DNA of 64,000 nt from the NCBI GenBank assembly GCA_000231825.2, contig JH720340.1, forward strand, positions 434,001 to 498,000. Direction: 5' to 3'. Under the pieces are notes generated by a model. That model saw nothing but the letters and a program-made list of their open reading frames with translations. It was not told the DNA's origin and searched no databases. The position numbers and the translations under genes are program-made. The stretch is from Tetrahymena elliotti 4EA (Eukaryota > Ciliophora > Oligohymenophorea > Hymenostomatida > Tetrahymenidae). Shown in pieces: positions 39,985-52,590 of this stretch (its first letter is position 1; each line of letters starts with the position of its first letter).

Positions 39985-40512
39985 TCATTCCTTTATCTGC
40001 GTTTAATAAGATTATGATTAAAATTAACTTTAATTTAGAAATATAAGTACTCTTATCCACAAAAGCAAAATTTTGAGAACTAATAGAGCACTATCATTTG
40101 TATTTTCTCTTTATAGCAATTTAGTCCCCATCTTATATTGAAGCCATTAAGATGGTGAAAGTTTCTTGAAAATAGAAGATTTAAAAATATGTAATAGCTG
40201 TCCTAGATTTTAATTTCCCAAGTCTCCTTAAAATTAAAAATTTTTACTGATCCTTTTTGTAAATGTTAATTGCTTGCTAAAAGTTGATTAAAACTTTTAT
40301 ATTAAATAAAAAGAAAATGTATATATATAGATAGCTGCCTGATATTCTTGAGTATTGTTATAAATAATATTCTATTTATAGATATTAACATCTTCTCCGA
40401 ATATATCTAGTTCAGTTGAATAATATGTTAGAGGCAGTACTTACATAATAACAACCTACTGATAGCCAAACAAAGGAGAATATTTTACTATAAAATTGCG
40501 TTAGATTTACAT
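39985..40512 (-). CDS. Possible small gene, 175 codons, unknown
   Basis: An uninterrupted frame from ATG 40512-40510 (MQIQRNFIVKYSPLFGYQQ...) to TGA 39987-39985 is exactly 176 codons, counting TAA/TAG as Gln. The first half looks coding (VLPLTYYSTELDIFGEDVNIY; mixed residues, G+C above the flanks). The second half is weaker and might include an unrecognised intron. No domain, signal peptide or membrane segment is clear. With only TGA as stop, a frame of this length can arise by chance in such A/T-rich DNA, and the opposite strand also has short coding-like stretches. Confidence 0.35.
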
Positions 40513-40881
40513 TATTATTATTAATAAATGAATGATAAAGTGAATGATTATTAAAAAAAATTAGAGATTATAGATTTGCGTTAAGGCTATTTGATGTTTT
40601 TGTTATTATTTTATTAAATCAATGAATTAATACATATTGTTAATAATATCAAAAAAAATAAATCAAATAATAGGCATATAAAAATATAAGACATAAAACA
40701 TATAAAGTTAAACACTATTTTGCTCACTTTTCACTCTGTTGATATATTTATCAATATCAAATGACTTCGATTATGATGTTATCCTCTACAGAAATCTCTC
40801 AGCAAGTCATAAAATAATTTTCAATCTTTTATTTATTGCTCTTAAGTGATTTACATTTAATAATAATTAATACACAAATAA

Positions 40882-42349
40882 ATGCATAAAGGCCTACATC
40901 TCAAAAATTGGTCAAATAAATTAATTCCTCCTCAACTAAAATGGGCAGGTTTAAAAATAATAGCTTAAAGCAAATTTTAATACAGATAAAATATATATTC
41001 AATAGATTTTTAATTGATTGTAACATGTTTAATTATTGATTTATAATGTAAAATATAGTCACCAAAACCAAGTTGTAAGAAGAGACCGCAACTCTCTTTG
41101 TAGGTGAATATTTTTAATATACAGAAGATAGTTGATAAGGATGAAGAGGGATAGGCTATTTCAAAATCTGCAAATAAAATTAAAAGTATTGATACTTTTA
41201 ATTTCAAAGAGATTTAATCAGCTGAAAGCCTTAAGAATATCTACGATAACTACCATATATTTAAAACTTTCTTTGATACATCAATGAGAAGGTGTAATAG
41301 ACCCTAAATGGAGGACCGTGTAACAAAATTTAAAAAATTTATTCATGCTTTTAAAAATTTAAATTGTTTATCAATCAATTTAAAATAGAATAAAAAATAT
41401 AATATTTTTTTTGAAAATAAAAAGTACTGTGCTATGCTCTAGTAAAAGTAAAATCAGTTCAAAGAGAGCTTCTTTGGTGTATTTGATGGACATAAAAACT
41501 ATGAAATATCAAACTTCTTGAAAAATCACCTTTACTAGAGTATACAAACCTAAAATTGTTATGAATAAAACATTAAAGAGAGCATTATACAAGGTACAAA
41601 CAAATAAATCATTTTATTTAAATATTATTTAACAATGTTTAAGTAGTCATTTTATATTAAATTCTTAATAAATTATTAACAGCTTCTTTGGCTTTAGATT
41701 AAGAAATACAAGAAATGATTAAAATTAGAAATTTAAAAGGAGGATCTACTGCATTATTTGCTTTAATAAGAAACAAAACAGTATATTTATCAAATGTGGG
41801 AGATTCTATTGCAGCTCTTGTTTCTAGTGATGGAATTAAATAAATTAATGAGTAGCATCGCCCTAGTAACCCGAAAGAGCAAGAAATTTTAATTCAGAAA
41901 GGAGCAATACTTTTAGAAAGAAGTGGAATATCAAGAATTAATGGAGAATTAGCTATTTCAAGATCTTTTGGAGATAATGAATTCAAAGAATACATAACTT
42001 CTATGCCCGACATATACAGCTTTGATATCCAAAGCAATGACTAGTACTTGCTTCTTGCCACAGATGGATTTTGGGATGTAAATTAATCTATTTAGTTTAT
42101 TTAAAGTAATAGATTGTTTTTATGTGGGAATAGGTTATTAATTTAGAAGAAGCAAATTATTTTATTAAATTGTGGGAAGATGAAAAGCATGACAGAGAAA
42201 ACATTGATAATCTTTCATCATTTTTGATCAACTAAGCTTGCACAAAGATAACAAATTTCAAGAAGGATAATATGACTGTCCTAGTAATAGATCTGCAGTA
42301 TATAAAATCTGATATGCCCTTACTACTTTCCAAATACAGCTTAGAATGA
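40882..42349 (+). CDS. PP2C-family (PPM) Ser/Thr protein phosphatase
   Basis: Metal-dependent phosphoprotein phosphatase. Exons 40882-41019, 41059-41593, 41683-42077 and 42134-42349 sum to 1,284 nt, giving 427 residues; stop TGA 42347-42349. A lead of about 120 residues (MHKGLHLKNWSNKLIPPQ...) precedes the domain. PP2C motifs appear in order: RRCNRPQMEDRV (41308-41319 covers MEDR), FFGVFDGHKNYE (41483-41506), GGSTALFALI with NVGDSIAAL (about 41737-41820), LAISRSFGDNE (about 41950), LLLATDGFWDV (ending 42080 across the intron) and KKDNMTVLVI (about 42262-42290). The metal-binding acidic residues are present. The usual Gly-Gly after FDGH is replaced by Lys-Asn, so the loop is atypical, but activity is still plausible. 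No localisation signal is visible. Confidence 0.93.
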
Positions 42350-43089
42350 AAAATAATTAATTTTAATTATTTTTCTTATTAAACCAAACGAAAATTTTTA
42401 GTAAATTAATCTGAATTTCTTTTTTAAATGAAATTCAAACTAATTTTGAAAAATATTAATTAAGTCTATTCAATAAAAATTATAATTATTCTTATTTACC
42501 AAAAACATATTAACTCAAAAATGCAATAATAATATTTATTTATTTATTGGCAATTTTCTACTTACCTTTGCCTAATATTTAGATATTTTTAAATTGCATT
42601 CAACGTTGTACTGACTTGACTGACTGACTAACTATTACATTTATATCATAATCAATAAATTGATATTAAAATTAGATCTAGGACTTTTTCAAAATTCTAT
42701 CTAATCTTGATAGAAATAGTTCTATGTTTCTCTAAATTAATATAGTATTATAATTAAAATTAAATTAAACAAATTATTTTATCTAGATATTTCTTCTTTA
42801 TCCTTTGTTATCTACTATTTTCTTCTTATATTATAAAGAATACTCAATAGAAAAACTTATATTTTCTTACTTTTTCAAAAAATATCCCATTTATTTTTTA
42901 AATTTCCATAATAATTTAGCAATCATTTGGTTTTTTAAAAGAATAGTTTTAATAGTTTTATTTTTATTTTAATTTATAAAATTTCATAAAAATTAGTTTT
43001 ATTTTAATCTTGTTCAATAACATTTTATTGAAAAAACATAAAAAAAATAAAATCAATATTAGTATTTTAGTTTAAAAGATTTCTTTAAT
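42350..43089. other. Convergent intergenic spacer
   Basis: About 740 nt between the 3' ends of the PP2C gene (plus) and the Cys-rich gene (minus). It contains a short TGAC tandem repeat at about 42611-42632. No gene is seen. Confidence 0.5.
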
Positions 43090-46000
43090 TCAAATTTAAT
43101 CAAAAATATCTTTTTCTTATAGTTAGGATTCTTTCTGTCTTTAAGAAAATTGATCCATTTAAAATACTTAGTGATTTACTTTTTCATTAACTTGTTTTGA
43201 GTACACTTCAGTTGTTTTTAATTTTTCTTTAAAAAATTTAAATAAAATCAAGGCAATGATAATTAAACAAATCATAGAATTAATAATAAATAGAATTAGA
43301 TATTCTATTTAATTATCATCTTTATCATTTGCATTTACTTTTTGATAATTTTATTGATATTTTTCTATGAGAATATTTATATTTTAATTTATAAAATATA
43401 TTTCTTAATTTTTATCAACAAATTACTCATATTTAAGCTATTCTTCTTGACTTTCAACTGCTTTCAATACTAATTTCAGTTTTCCTTTCAATTCATTTGC
43501 AAAATTAAATTCTATTCTTATTTAAGAAGGCTAGTCATTATTGTAAAAGAAATCTCTTACTTCATAAACTTGACTATCTTCTCCAGCTATTTAAATTTAA
43601 ACTGGAAATAATAATAATTTTTTTATTACTTATTGTTTGTCATCTTATAAAGCTTAGATTCTAATATTTACTAAAGAAGAAGGAAAAATATTTATAAATT
43701 CATCATTACACACTGTATAATTTTAACATTAAAGAGTCATAATTGAATTAAGAGATCTCTTATTTTCTTTATCATTAATAATTTATTGCTTTACAATATC
43801 ATTTAAAAAAGGAAAATTTACTGATTAAATATCCATAATGAGAGATTTTATATCAAGGTTAAGTTTGATTGTTTTTTTAAGCAGGTTCTAGTGATAAATT
43901 TATAAATATAAAGTACAAGTATTTTATTTACAATTATTTTAATCTTTTTACTTAAGTAATTCAATTTCTATTTTATTTGAGAGCCTAAATTCATAATAAA
44001 AGAAATTGCCAATTTTAAAATCTTGAAATTCAAGGCTCAAAAAATCTTCCTCTTAAAAATAAGGATTAATTTTTAATTAGAAATTATAACACTCTCTTGG
44101 TGTTTATTGTATTATAATATCCATCTCTACTATTTGACTTTAACTTGCTAATAAGTTGTTTTTTACAATAAATTTCATATTTTAATGTAAGTTTATCAAG
44201 TTTTGGTCACAAAATTTAGAATCTTAGGAGTCAAATTAATTCTCACATTTTTCAAATAATCCGTCTTGATCAAAAACAGGATATGATAACTAATCAACAC
44301 AGTATTGTTCACAAACTCTATCATTTTCATCTTAAATTTTTGTGAATCTTGGACAAATAGAATAGCATTCATTTTGAAAAAAAACCTTTTTGTTTCGGCA
44401 TTTACATGTGTTTTCTGACTCAAGAATATGCTTAGGGAGTACACAACTTAAACAATTTTTTGATGAGCTATCTGTGCACTCTTTGCATAAAGGGTGGCAT
44501 TTATGGCATTTTTTATTTTCATCTGAATATGTTCCATTTGGGCAATATTATAAGCATGTATTATGATAGAGATAAGGGTTATTATCTTCACACTTTTCAC
44601 AAGTTTATATTTTAGAACATTAAGAGCAATTTTAAATAGGGCAACAAGTCATTTTATAATAAGTCATATCATATTTTTTGTTACAACCTTTTTACTCACA
44701 TAAGCATACTGTCATTCCATTACAAGATACTGATTTATACTATGGATTACATTCTGTGCAACTCTTGGAGTCTTCACATGAGAAACAATTTTCAGTACAT
44801 TTTAAGCATAATTTAAAATTTTAATCATTATATTTAATCTAAGGGTAATATCCTATTTAACATTTATCAATACACCTATTTTTTATTGAATCCTCTTCGA
44901 GGTATTTATCAGGTATACACTTTACACATTCGTAGGTTTTATTACAAACTAAACAATTTTCATCACAAGACTGATAACATTTCCATTTCATGTAATTAAA
45001 TATTTCATAGGCAAGGCATTAAATATTTAACTATTTTAGACAATTATTTTAATTATTTTTATTTAGTTAATTTGCACAATTAACAACACACTTACCATAA
45101 GCATTTAAATAATCTCCCTTACATTTAATGCAAATATTTTAATGTTTTTAGCTACATATTTCACAATTTTCAACTAAGCATTCTCTGCAAATTAAATTAT
45201 CTTTATCCTTAAAGTATTATTGTGGACAATCTTAAGCACATCTTAAAGGATCATCATCGAATCTGAAAAATTGTCCACAATTTTCTATGCATACATTCTA
45301 CTTTTCTTCAATAAAATAATAGTATGGACATGTTTTAACACATTCATTTTTTAATAAAAATAAATCTTTTGAACAATTAACTACACATTCATTATTTTGA
45401 TATTGATAAAAAACACAAAATTTTCTACATTTCAAAAAATCTTTATAGAAAAAATAACCTTCTAAGCACTTAAAGCAAGGCATTTCTTATTGCTAAAAAA
45501 ATTTATCTGGTTCAAACTAGCACCTTGAGCAGCCTATTGGACATTAATAACAAAAGTTATCTTCTTCAGAATAAATGTATATTTCTTCATCAAATTCACA
45601 ATGCTCATAGCACTTTAAATCTTATCTTAAAAAATAATTAGGTTAGCATTTTATACAATAATTTCTATCACTTGAAAAAATCAAACAGTTTGAATCTTCA
45701 AGCTTTTTTATTGGAAAATATTTACTTTATTCTTTTTTAAGAATACAAGCTCTTTAATTTTCTTCTAAATAAAAACCATATCTACACTTTAAACATATAT
45801 CTCCTTCATGACAAATTTAACAGTTATCTATAAGACATTCTCGAACTTTGTATTATTCTCCATACTTTTCTAAGTATTAATTATCAACTAAATTCAGCTA
45901 TCCAATAAATAAACTCCAAAATTTTTTAAAGCATATATTGTCATCACAATAAATATATTTCAAACATTTTAGTCTTTAACAGTAGCATAAACCTTAAAAT

Positions 46001-48213
46001 AAAACATACCCATCATAACATTAAATACATTATTTTCCATCATGAATATAAGATTTATTGCTAAATTTTCCATCTTACTTGATGTCTATTATTTTGCAAT
46101 CTGGAAAGTTATAATCTAAGATACAATTATTTTTTTATAAGGAATAATCTTAAACATATCCTTCAAAGCACTCGACACAAATTTGATTGATAAAAATTCT
46201 GCAGCCAGTATTTGTTTTATTACAAACTGTTTGATTAAAACTATTACTACTAAAAATATAGATAGAATTAAAATAATATGAATTTCCAGGTATGAAACTA
46301 CCACATATAGGACTACATCTATTCTCATTAATTAGTTAATACCCACTCTCACATATTATGCAAGTATTATTAATACTATGAAGGATGCAATTTTCTATTT
46401 TTTTTTCGCAGATCATAGTTAGAGAATTGAAATAAAAACCCTCTTCACACTCTAAGCAAAAAGATTTTTCATCATTATATTAAACACACTTATCAAAAGT
46501 AAGGTTCTTACTATTTATTTCATTAGAGCATTAAATATATAAATATTATAAATCTTTTTTGATTGAAATTATTTTTTTTTGTTCTAAACAATTTATATTT
46601 TCATAATTAAAAAAATAGTAAACCTGTTCATTAATATTTAAATATTTATAATAATTTAGGCAAATTTGATCTGTATTATTTAAATTAATTCCATAAAACT
46701 AATATATTTTGCTTAACTTTTTAATTTCATAATCGTTATCAAAAAATAGTCCTTCAAGATAAACAAAATATTTTAAAGTTTGTTTATTTTTCAAGTCAAA
46801 ATTATCTACAAATATTTGATTTAAGAAATTTCTTTCTTTGCACAATAAATTTAAGCAATCATCACTATTAAAATTGCAGTTCTAACAATATAAAGATTTA
46901 ACTCTTTCTATACATTCATTCTTTTACTCATCAAGATAATAATAATAAGGATTATAGCACTAAATACACTTATCTTTAATTTTGTAAAGACATCTATTTT
47001 GTTTAAGGAGATCTGGATCAAATATTATCTATGCATCTAATTTTCTTTTATTGAAAAAACCTTTATGTAAATAATTTTCATCCTTCATAATTTCTTAAGA
47101 TTTTTTAAACATATTTTTCTCTAAAGGATTTTGATAGAGCTCTTTCTTATCTTTTTATCCTTAACTGCTTTGTTTATCAAAATCTTAAAGCTAATAAATT
47201 GTATTCAAAGTTTATTTTTTTTCTAAATCATTTTCATCTATATTTTAAACAAATCTTTTTAAATTATTATTCTAAATACATTCACCATTTAAAAGAATAC
47301 TAAATTAGTCACATTTTATACATTTATTTGGATATTTTCTACTAAGATAAATACATCCTATCATTTTTGTACAATTTTATAGATTAAGTTTATAAAAAGG
47401 TTCACATTTTGTGCAAAAATCCTTTCCTTATATCTCTTAATACTCTTGACAATTAGGTATAACAATTTAACATTTTAGTTTATCTTCTCTCAAGGCTTCA
47501 TCTTTATTACAAATTCTAAAATATTTAATGTTTTCAATTTTTTTTGGGATGCAACCATATTGTTAAATATTTTTATTTTCAAAATAACTAAAATTTTATG
47601 CACATAGTTATTATTCAAAAATAGAAATCAATTTATCAGGGTTGAGAACATTCTCACCTAAATAAACTCCTTGTTAAGTCTATAAATACCTAAAGAATCT
47701 CTAATGAAATTTTTTACAATCTTTATTATAAGAGTCGAATAAAGCGCAAAAAGTCTTATGAGTATCTTTGTAAATATATTTATTTTAAATATCTAAAATA
47801 AACCCAAATCTAGGAAAAAGGCATTCTGTTTCATTATCATTTACAATTGCACATCTTTCAAAAAATTTTTAATCTTTAACAATAGTATATTAATTATTTG
47901 GTAACAACTCTATTCCATTTAATGCTTCTGCACAAGAACCATCCTGAGCAAGTCTTTTGCAATTACCATACTAAAGATAAGACAGTTCGTATCTAAAATC
48001 AATACAATATTTATAATTTTTTGAAACAATATATCCGAATTCACACTCAATACATAACTATTAGTCAAAAAGGTTATGATAAAATCTACTTGGAGCATTA
48101 ACATATACAACACAATTATTAATTTTAACATACTCCTAACAATATGATAAATATAATATTTAAAAAGCTATTTAAGCTTAAATTAATTTAAATATTATTT
48201 TATCTTTACTCAT
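43090..48213 (-). CDS. Cysteine-rich type I membrane protein with furin-like/GFR repeats
   Basis: A single uninterrupted frame of 5,124 nt gives 1,707 residues from ATG 48213-48211 (MSKDKIIFKLIQAQIAFQILYLSYC) to TGA 43092-43090. A hydrophobic N-terminus (about residues 6-24) can serve as signal peptide. Most of the chain consists of CxxC and C-x(5-12)-C repeats with aromatic Gly-Tyr/Phe turns (for example CFKCLEGYFFYKDFLKC, CLVCNKTYECVKCIPDKYL, CHKCHPLCKECTDSSSKNC), the pattern of furin-like Cys repeats common in ciliate surface proteins. After the repeats, a beta-type region of about 350 residues (44200-43320) leads to one transmembrane helix, YLILFIINSMICLIIIALILF (about 43307-43240), and a short polar tail. 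It is probably a cell-surface or secretory-granule membrane protein. The lack of introns in 5 kb is notable beside its neighbours. Confidence 0.88.
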
Positions 48214-50071
48214 TTATATTAAATTATTCTACTCAACAAAATCTTTTTTATTCCTTAATTCAATTTTTTTCTAAATTTATTAAATAAATATATAAAGGAA
48301 ATAAATATATCTACATTGATTTAGATAGAATTATCAAATAAATTCCAATTACTATTTAAATACTTTAATTTAAAAATATAATTTACATACCTTTTTAAGT
48401 TTTTATAATTATTAAATTCACAAACTAATTTATTAAAAATTATTTTTCAGCTTAAATTTCTAAATACAAATCTATTAAAAATAAAATAAATAAAGATTAT
48501 TAATTTAAACGTAATAATTAAATTAGATGGTAATCTATTTAATCACATTTGATTATCTAAAAATAAATAATAGATTTTCTATTAAGAATATGTATGCTGT
48601 TGAAAAATGATTAATAAATTTAAAATGATTACATATTGAATTAATAATGCGATTTATTCTAAATACAATTTTTGTGAGGTGGGATGCTAATTTTGAGGTG
48701 CAATTCAATAAAAAATTTCTAAAATATTCTAAATTTGTGATAAGTTTTTTTAATATTTAATTTGCAATTATTTTTAGTTTTTTTGTGAAATTTAAATTTA
48801 TTTTTCTTTTCATTTTAATACATTTATTTTAATAAAATTTTCCAAGAATTACTTAAAAATAAATTTATCTTAATATAAGATAAATTGCTTAAATTTTTGG
48901 TTTTGTATTTATAATACTTATTAATAAATTAAATTTTATAAAATAAATAAAATTTAAGTGGAAATGTTAAGCTTTTAATATTTTGTTTGAATTGATAATT
49001 GATTCTTGAAGTATCCTTCTAAAAAATAGAAGATTAATAAATATCATTAATTCTTAATATACTTTTATTATTTTAGTTTGTTTAAAATTATGGCTTAAGA
49101 TTAATTTTATATCTTTTTTAATTAAAAGCTTAACAAAAACTTGTATGAATTATTTCCAAAAAGGCAACAACACCAAAGAGTTTCTTACATTTCAGTTTTG
49201 TAATGTCCCCCTAACAATATTTCAACTTCCCTAATTTGTTTTGAAAAACTATTAATCATTTGGTTTGATAATTATTTTGTTTGCAAAAATCTAAATTGTT
49301 ATTTTTTAAGCTCTGAAGAAACATTAACATGATTCTAGAAGGTCAAACAAAAAATATTAGTGTTTCTTTAATTTATATTTAAAAAAGTGTATTAAGAGTA
49401 AATATTATCTTTTGAAAACATATTTATTTTAGATTACTAAATCTTAAGATTTTGAGTGATACAGAGAAAACAATTTCATTTAAAGTTTTATCAATTATTT
49501 ATTTAAATTTTACTTAAGTTGCTTACATTTTTCATGTTTTCTTTATTTTTAAAGTTAATTCAATTAAAACTTTATCACAAAAAACAAATAAAACTCCTTG
49601 TTAAATAATATAAACCTTTTAAATATTCATTATGAATCCTTAGTATATAAAATAAGGAATGATAGATTTTTAAAAAAGATATATTTGGGTTTATAAAGTT
49701 GTATTTGCATAGTTAAGCAAATTTTAGAAATAATATTTTATGTGACGTAAATTCTGAATTTCTATTTGTTTTTGTTAATATTTGCTCAAGTAAATTAACT
49801 ATAAATTACGGACAGTCTTGCGTCATTTGTTTCAAAAAATATTCTAATTTTTTATCAAAATTTTGATTTTCTTTACATTTTGCATATATCTAAAATTTGT
49901 TTAGGTATTTTATGACGAAGGCTTTTGATAAACCTACTTAATAATTAATATAATCAATAATCCAGAATTTCTACTGCTCTACTTTAAAAAATAGAAACAA
50001 CAAACACAGCAAATATAAAGAATTTAATATTAATAAAAACAAAAAATAAATATAAAAAGCACAACACTTAA
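48214..50071. other. Long divergent intergenic region
   Basis: About 1.86 kb between the Cys-rich gene (minus) and the sterol/fatty-acid hydroxylase gene (plus). Slightly G+C-richer patches lie at 49140-49210 and 49810-49830, but frames there are shorter than 20 codons. No RNA gene or repeat array is recognised. It should hold both promoters. Confidence 0.45.
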
Positions 50072-51990
50072 ATGCCTAGTTCTATCTCTGACACAACTTG
50101 TTCAACACCTGAAAACGACACAGTCGAAAGAATCATTAAGAACGATACCGTTCGCTATGTTAGAAAAGGTATGTCTAACTTTAAAAATTACCTTCTAAAT
50201 TAGATTATAAATTGTTTTTGAAATTATAAAAGGGTATGGACTCTTCTTTGCCATAGTTATCTTCTTATCATTCTTTTACTATGGCCCCATTTTATTGAAA
50301 GCAGTATGGCCATTTTATCTTTCATTAGGAGAGCGTAAATTGTTTTAATTTCAAATCAATTTTAAATAAATTTTAAAAATAGCTAAATACATCATCTTCT
50401 TTGCTTAATTTTTATTCCCATCAGTAATGTACGGCTTAGCCAACTTAATTATGTGGTTCATTTATGTATCTGAAATTCCCTTCTTCGAGCGTTATCGCAT
50501 ATGGCCTGAAGTAATTAATAGTCTTTTGAAATTTTAAAAATGTTCTTTAATGAATGAGTTTGAATGAAAAAATCAATTTAGCAAGAAAAAAAGCAAATAT
50601 AAATCTAGTACAAAGAATGTGATTATTTAATATGCAATTTCTGAATAACTATTGGCAAAATTTACTCTCTTTCTTTCACAATTTAAATAATGACTAGTTG
50701 TTTTCCTATTTATTATTAAAAGCAAAACCTACTTCTTCATTTGCTTATTTTCAATTTACAAATTTTTTTTTTAAGCTTTGCTGTCAAAACTTTAAAACCT
50801 TGAAGCTGATTTAATAAAGTTTGATGATTCTTCTACCTTGATTTAAAATTTTCCATTATAATATTATAATCATTTTGACTATTATAATCCCTTTTTTTGG
50901 AGTTCTTTTTCCTGTCAATCCATCAATAATCTCTCTTGATTTATAAAAACTTCTGAAATAATTAAACAAACAAACAAAAGTAGATTTTTTAAAAATATCA
51001 GACTCTTTCTATATAATAAAAAATCTCTTGCTAAAAAAATAATTTTTAAAATTAAATTATTCTTTTTAAATAATTCTTCAAATTAAAATAAAGAAATAAT
51101 GGCCCTGGTAAAAAGACCCAGCTGCATGGAAAATCAAGCTTAGAAAAACACTTAAAAATATATTTATTAATCAATTTGTTGTTGCTCCTTCTATGGCTGC
51201 TGTTGAATTATTTGTAACAGGTGCAAAAAGCTAATACTCATTAGAATCCTTCCCTGACCATATTACAATTATCAAGTAAATTACCTTCATGATGGTTATT
51301 GAAGACTTTTTATTCTACTGGGGTCACAGAGCTTTACATACTCCTTATCTCTACTAACTAATTCATAAAACTCATCATGAGTACTACAATGCCATTTCAA
51401 TTTGTGCTGAATACGCTCATCCTCTTGAATTTGCTGTTGCCAATGTCTTAACTACATCAGCTGGTTATTTGATCCTTGGATCTAGTGTTCATATGTCAAC
51501 CTTCATTTTATGGTATTTAATAATTTAAATTAAGATCATTTAATTTAATATGTTGATTTAATTACTCTTTAACATTTTTTCAATTCTTCTAAAAATAGGC
51601 TTGGTATAAGAGTTTTTGAAACTATTGATGGACACTGTGGATATGAATTTTCTTGGAGTCCCTATAGATTACTTCCTCTTAGTGGATCAAGTGAATATCA
51701 CAACTATCACCATTCACATAACATTGGCGTTTATGGATCATTCTTTACTTATCTTGATACAATTTTCAGAACCAACAAAGACTACTTCGCTTACAAGGCC
51801 CGTAAAGAAAGAGTAATAAAAATTTAAATTAATTTAAAAAATAAAATAATTAACATAATTTTAAAATATTATCTAGACTGAAAAAGCTAAAATTGAAAAT
51901 AAAGAATTTTCAAAAGCCAAGATTGACCCTTAGGAACTAAACTAAAAATTAAGTGATTTAAGCAAGCTTTAGAAATAAAAAAATGAATGA
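50072..51990 (+). CDS. Fatty-acid-hydroxylase-superfamily sterol oxidase (C4-methylsterol-oxidase-like)
   Basis: Membrane di-iron oxidase/desaturase acting on sterols, expected in the ER. Six exons (50072-50168, 50233-50334, 50383-50510, 51094-51512, 51599-51812, 51877-51990) sum to 1,074 nt, giving 357 residues with consistent phases; stop TGA 51988-51990. Hydrophobic helices: GLFFAIVIFLSFFYYGPILL, KYIIFFAQFLFPSVMYGLA and others. The superfamily's three His clusters are complete: WGHRALH (HxxxH), IHKTHHEYY (HxxHH), and IDGHCGYEFSW with YHNYHHSHN (HxxHH), followed by FTYLDTIF. A lysine-rich tail ends the protein. Length and motifs match C4-methylsterol oxidases (ERG25/MSMO type). In Tetrahymena a relative from this superfamily removes the C24 ethyl group of dietary sterols, so that substrate is an alternative; motifs alone do not decide. 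The third intron (50511-51093) is unusually long at 583 nt. Confidence 0.92.
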
Positions 51991-52590
51991 AATCTCTATA
52001 TATATTATAAAAAATGAATAAAATAAAATTTAGTTAATAATTTCAAAATTTAACCAACCATTCTTATTTACTTGTTGTTTATTTTCTTTAATATTTCTTT
52101 TGATATATATATATATATATGTATAGTACCCTAAGGTACTGCCTTTTCAGGGCTATACACTGAAATTTTGGATATTAAGGTAATTTTTTTTTTTTCTTTT
52201 GATATTCTACTTTGTTAAAATACCTCTTTTTTTACTCTCATTTTATATATAAATATCATTTAACTCTTTACCAATAACATGAAATAATTATTTGAAAATA
52301 TTATTTTGAATAAAACTTTATTAATAAACGCTCTTTTCTGATTTTAATTAAATGTGAAGATTTGTTTATAAATATTCAAATATGCAATTAATTTTCATTT
52401 GTTATTTAATAAATTTTGTCATTTGAATTTTCATTTCATTCAAATGTGTTTGGAGTGTTTGTTAAACGAATCTAATCTTTTGGATTTTAAATTTCTCTTT
52501 GTAAATTTTTTACTTTTTGATCACTAATTAAAAAATCTAATTAAAATCACATTTAATTATTAAGTAGAAGAAAAAAGAATTTATCTAAAG
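51991..52590. other. Intergenic spacer between two plus-strand genes
   Basis: 600 nt. It contains an alternating TA run at 52103-52120 directly followed by the compact inverted-repeat element at 52121-52158 listed separately. The rest is A/T-rich sequence without a frame. Confidence 0.6.
52121..52158. repeat. Nested inverted repeat (hairpin-forming element)
   Basis: AGTACC (52125-52130) and GGTACT (52135-52140) are perfect complements around the loop CTAA. GTATAG (52121-52126) can alternatively pair with CTATAC (52153-52158), enclosing the first hairpin and a C/T-rich bulge. The element is far richer in G+C than its surroundings and sits about 130 nt past the stop of the sterol oxidase gene, immediately after a TA run. 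It could be a 3' UTR structure, a small structured RNA or a protein-binding site. Confidence 0.5.

Noticed and set aside
41104..41124. A 21-nt intron in the PP2C gene
   Set aside because: The segment has GT and AG ends but is a multiple of three and open in frame, so reading through is simpler.
42611..42632. TGAC/ACTA tandem repeats as a CRISPR-like or telomeric array
   Set aside because: Only a few 4-nt units, no spacers, and not the GGGGTT ciliate telomere repeat. Ordinary short tandem repeat.
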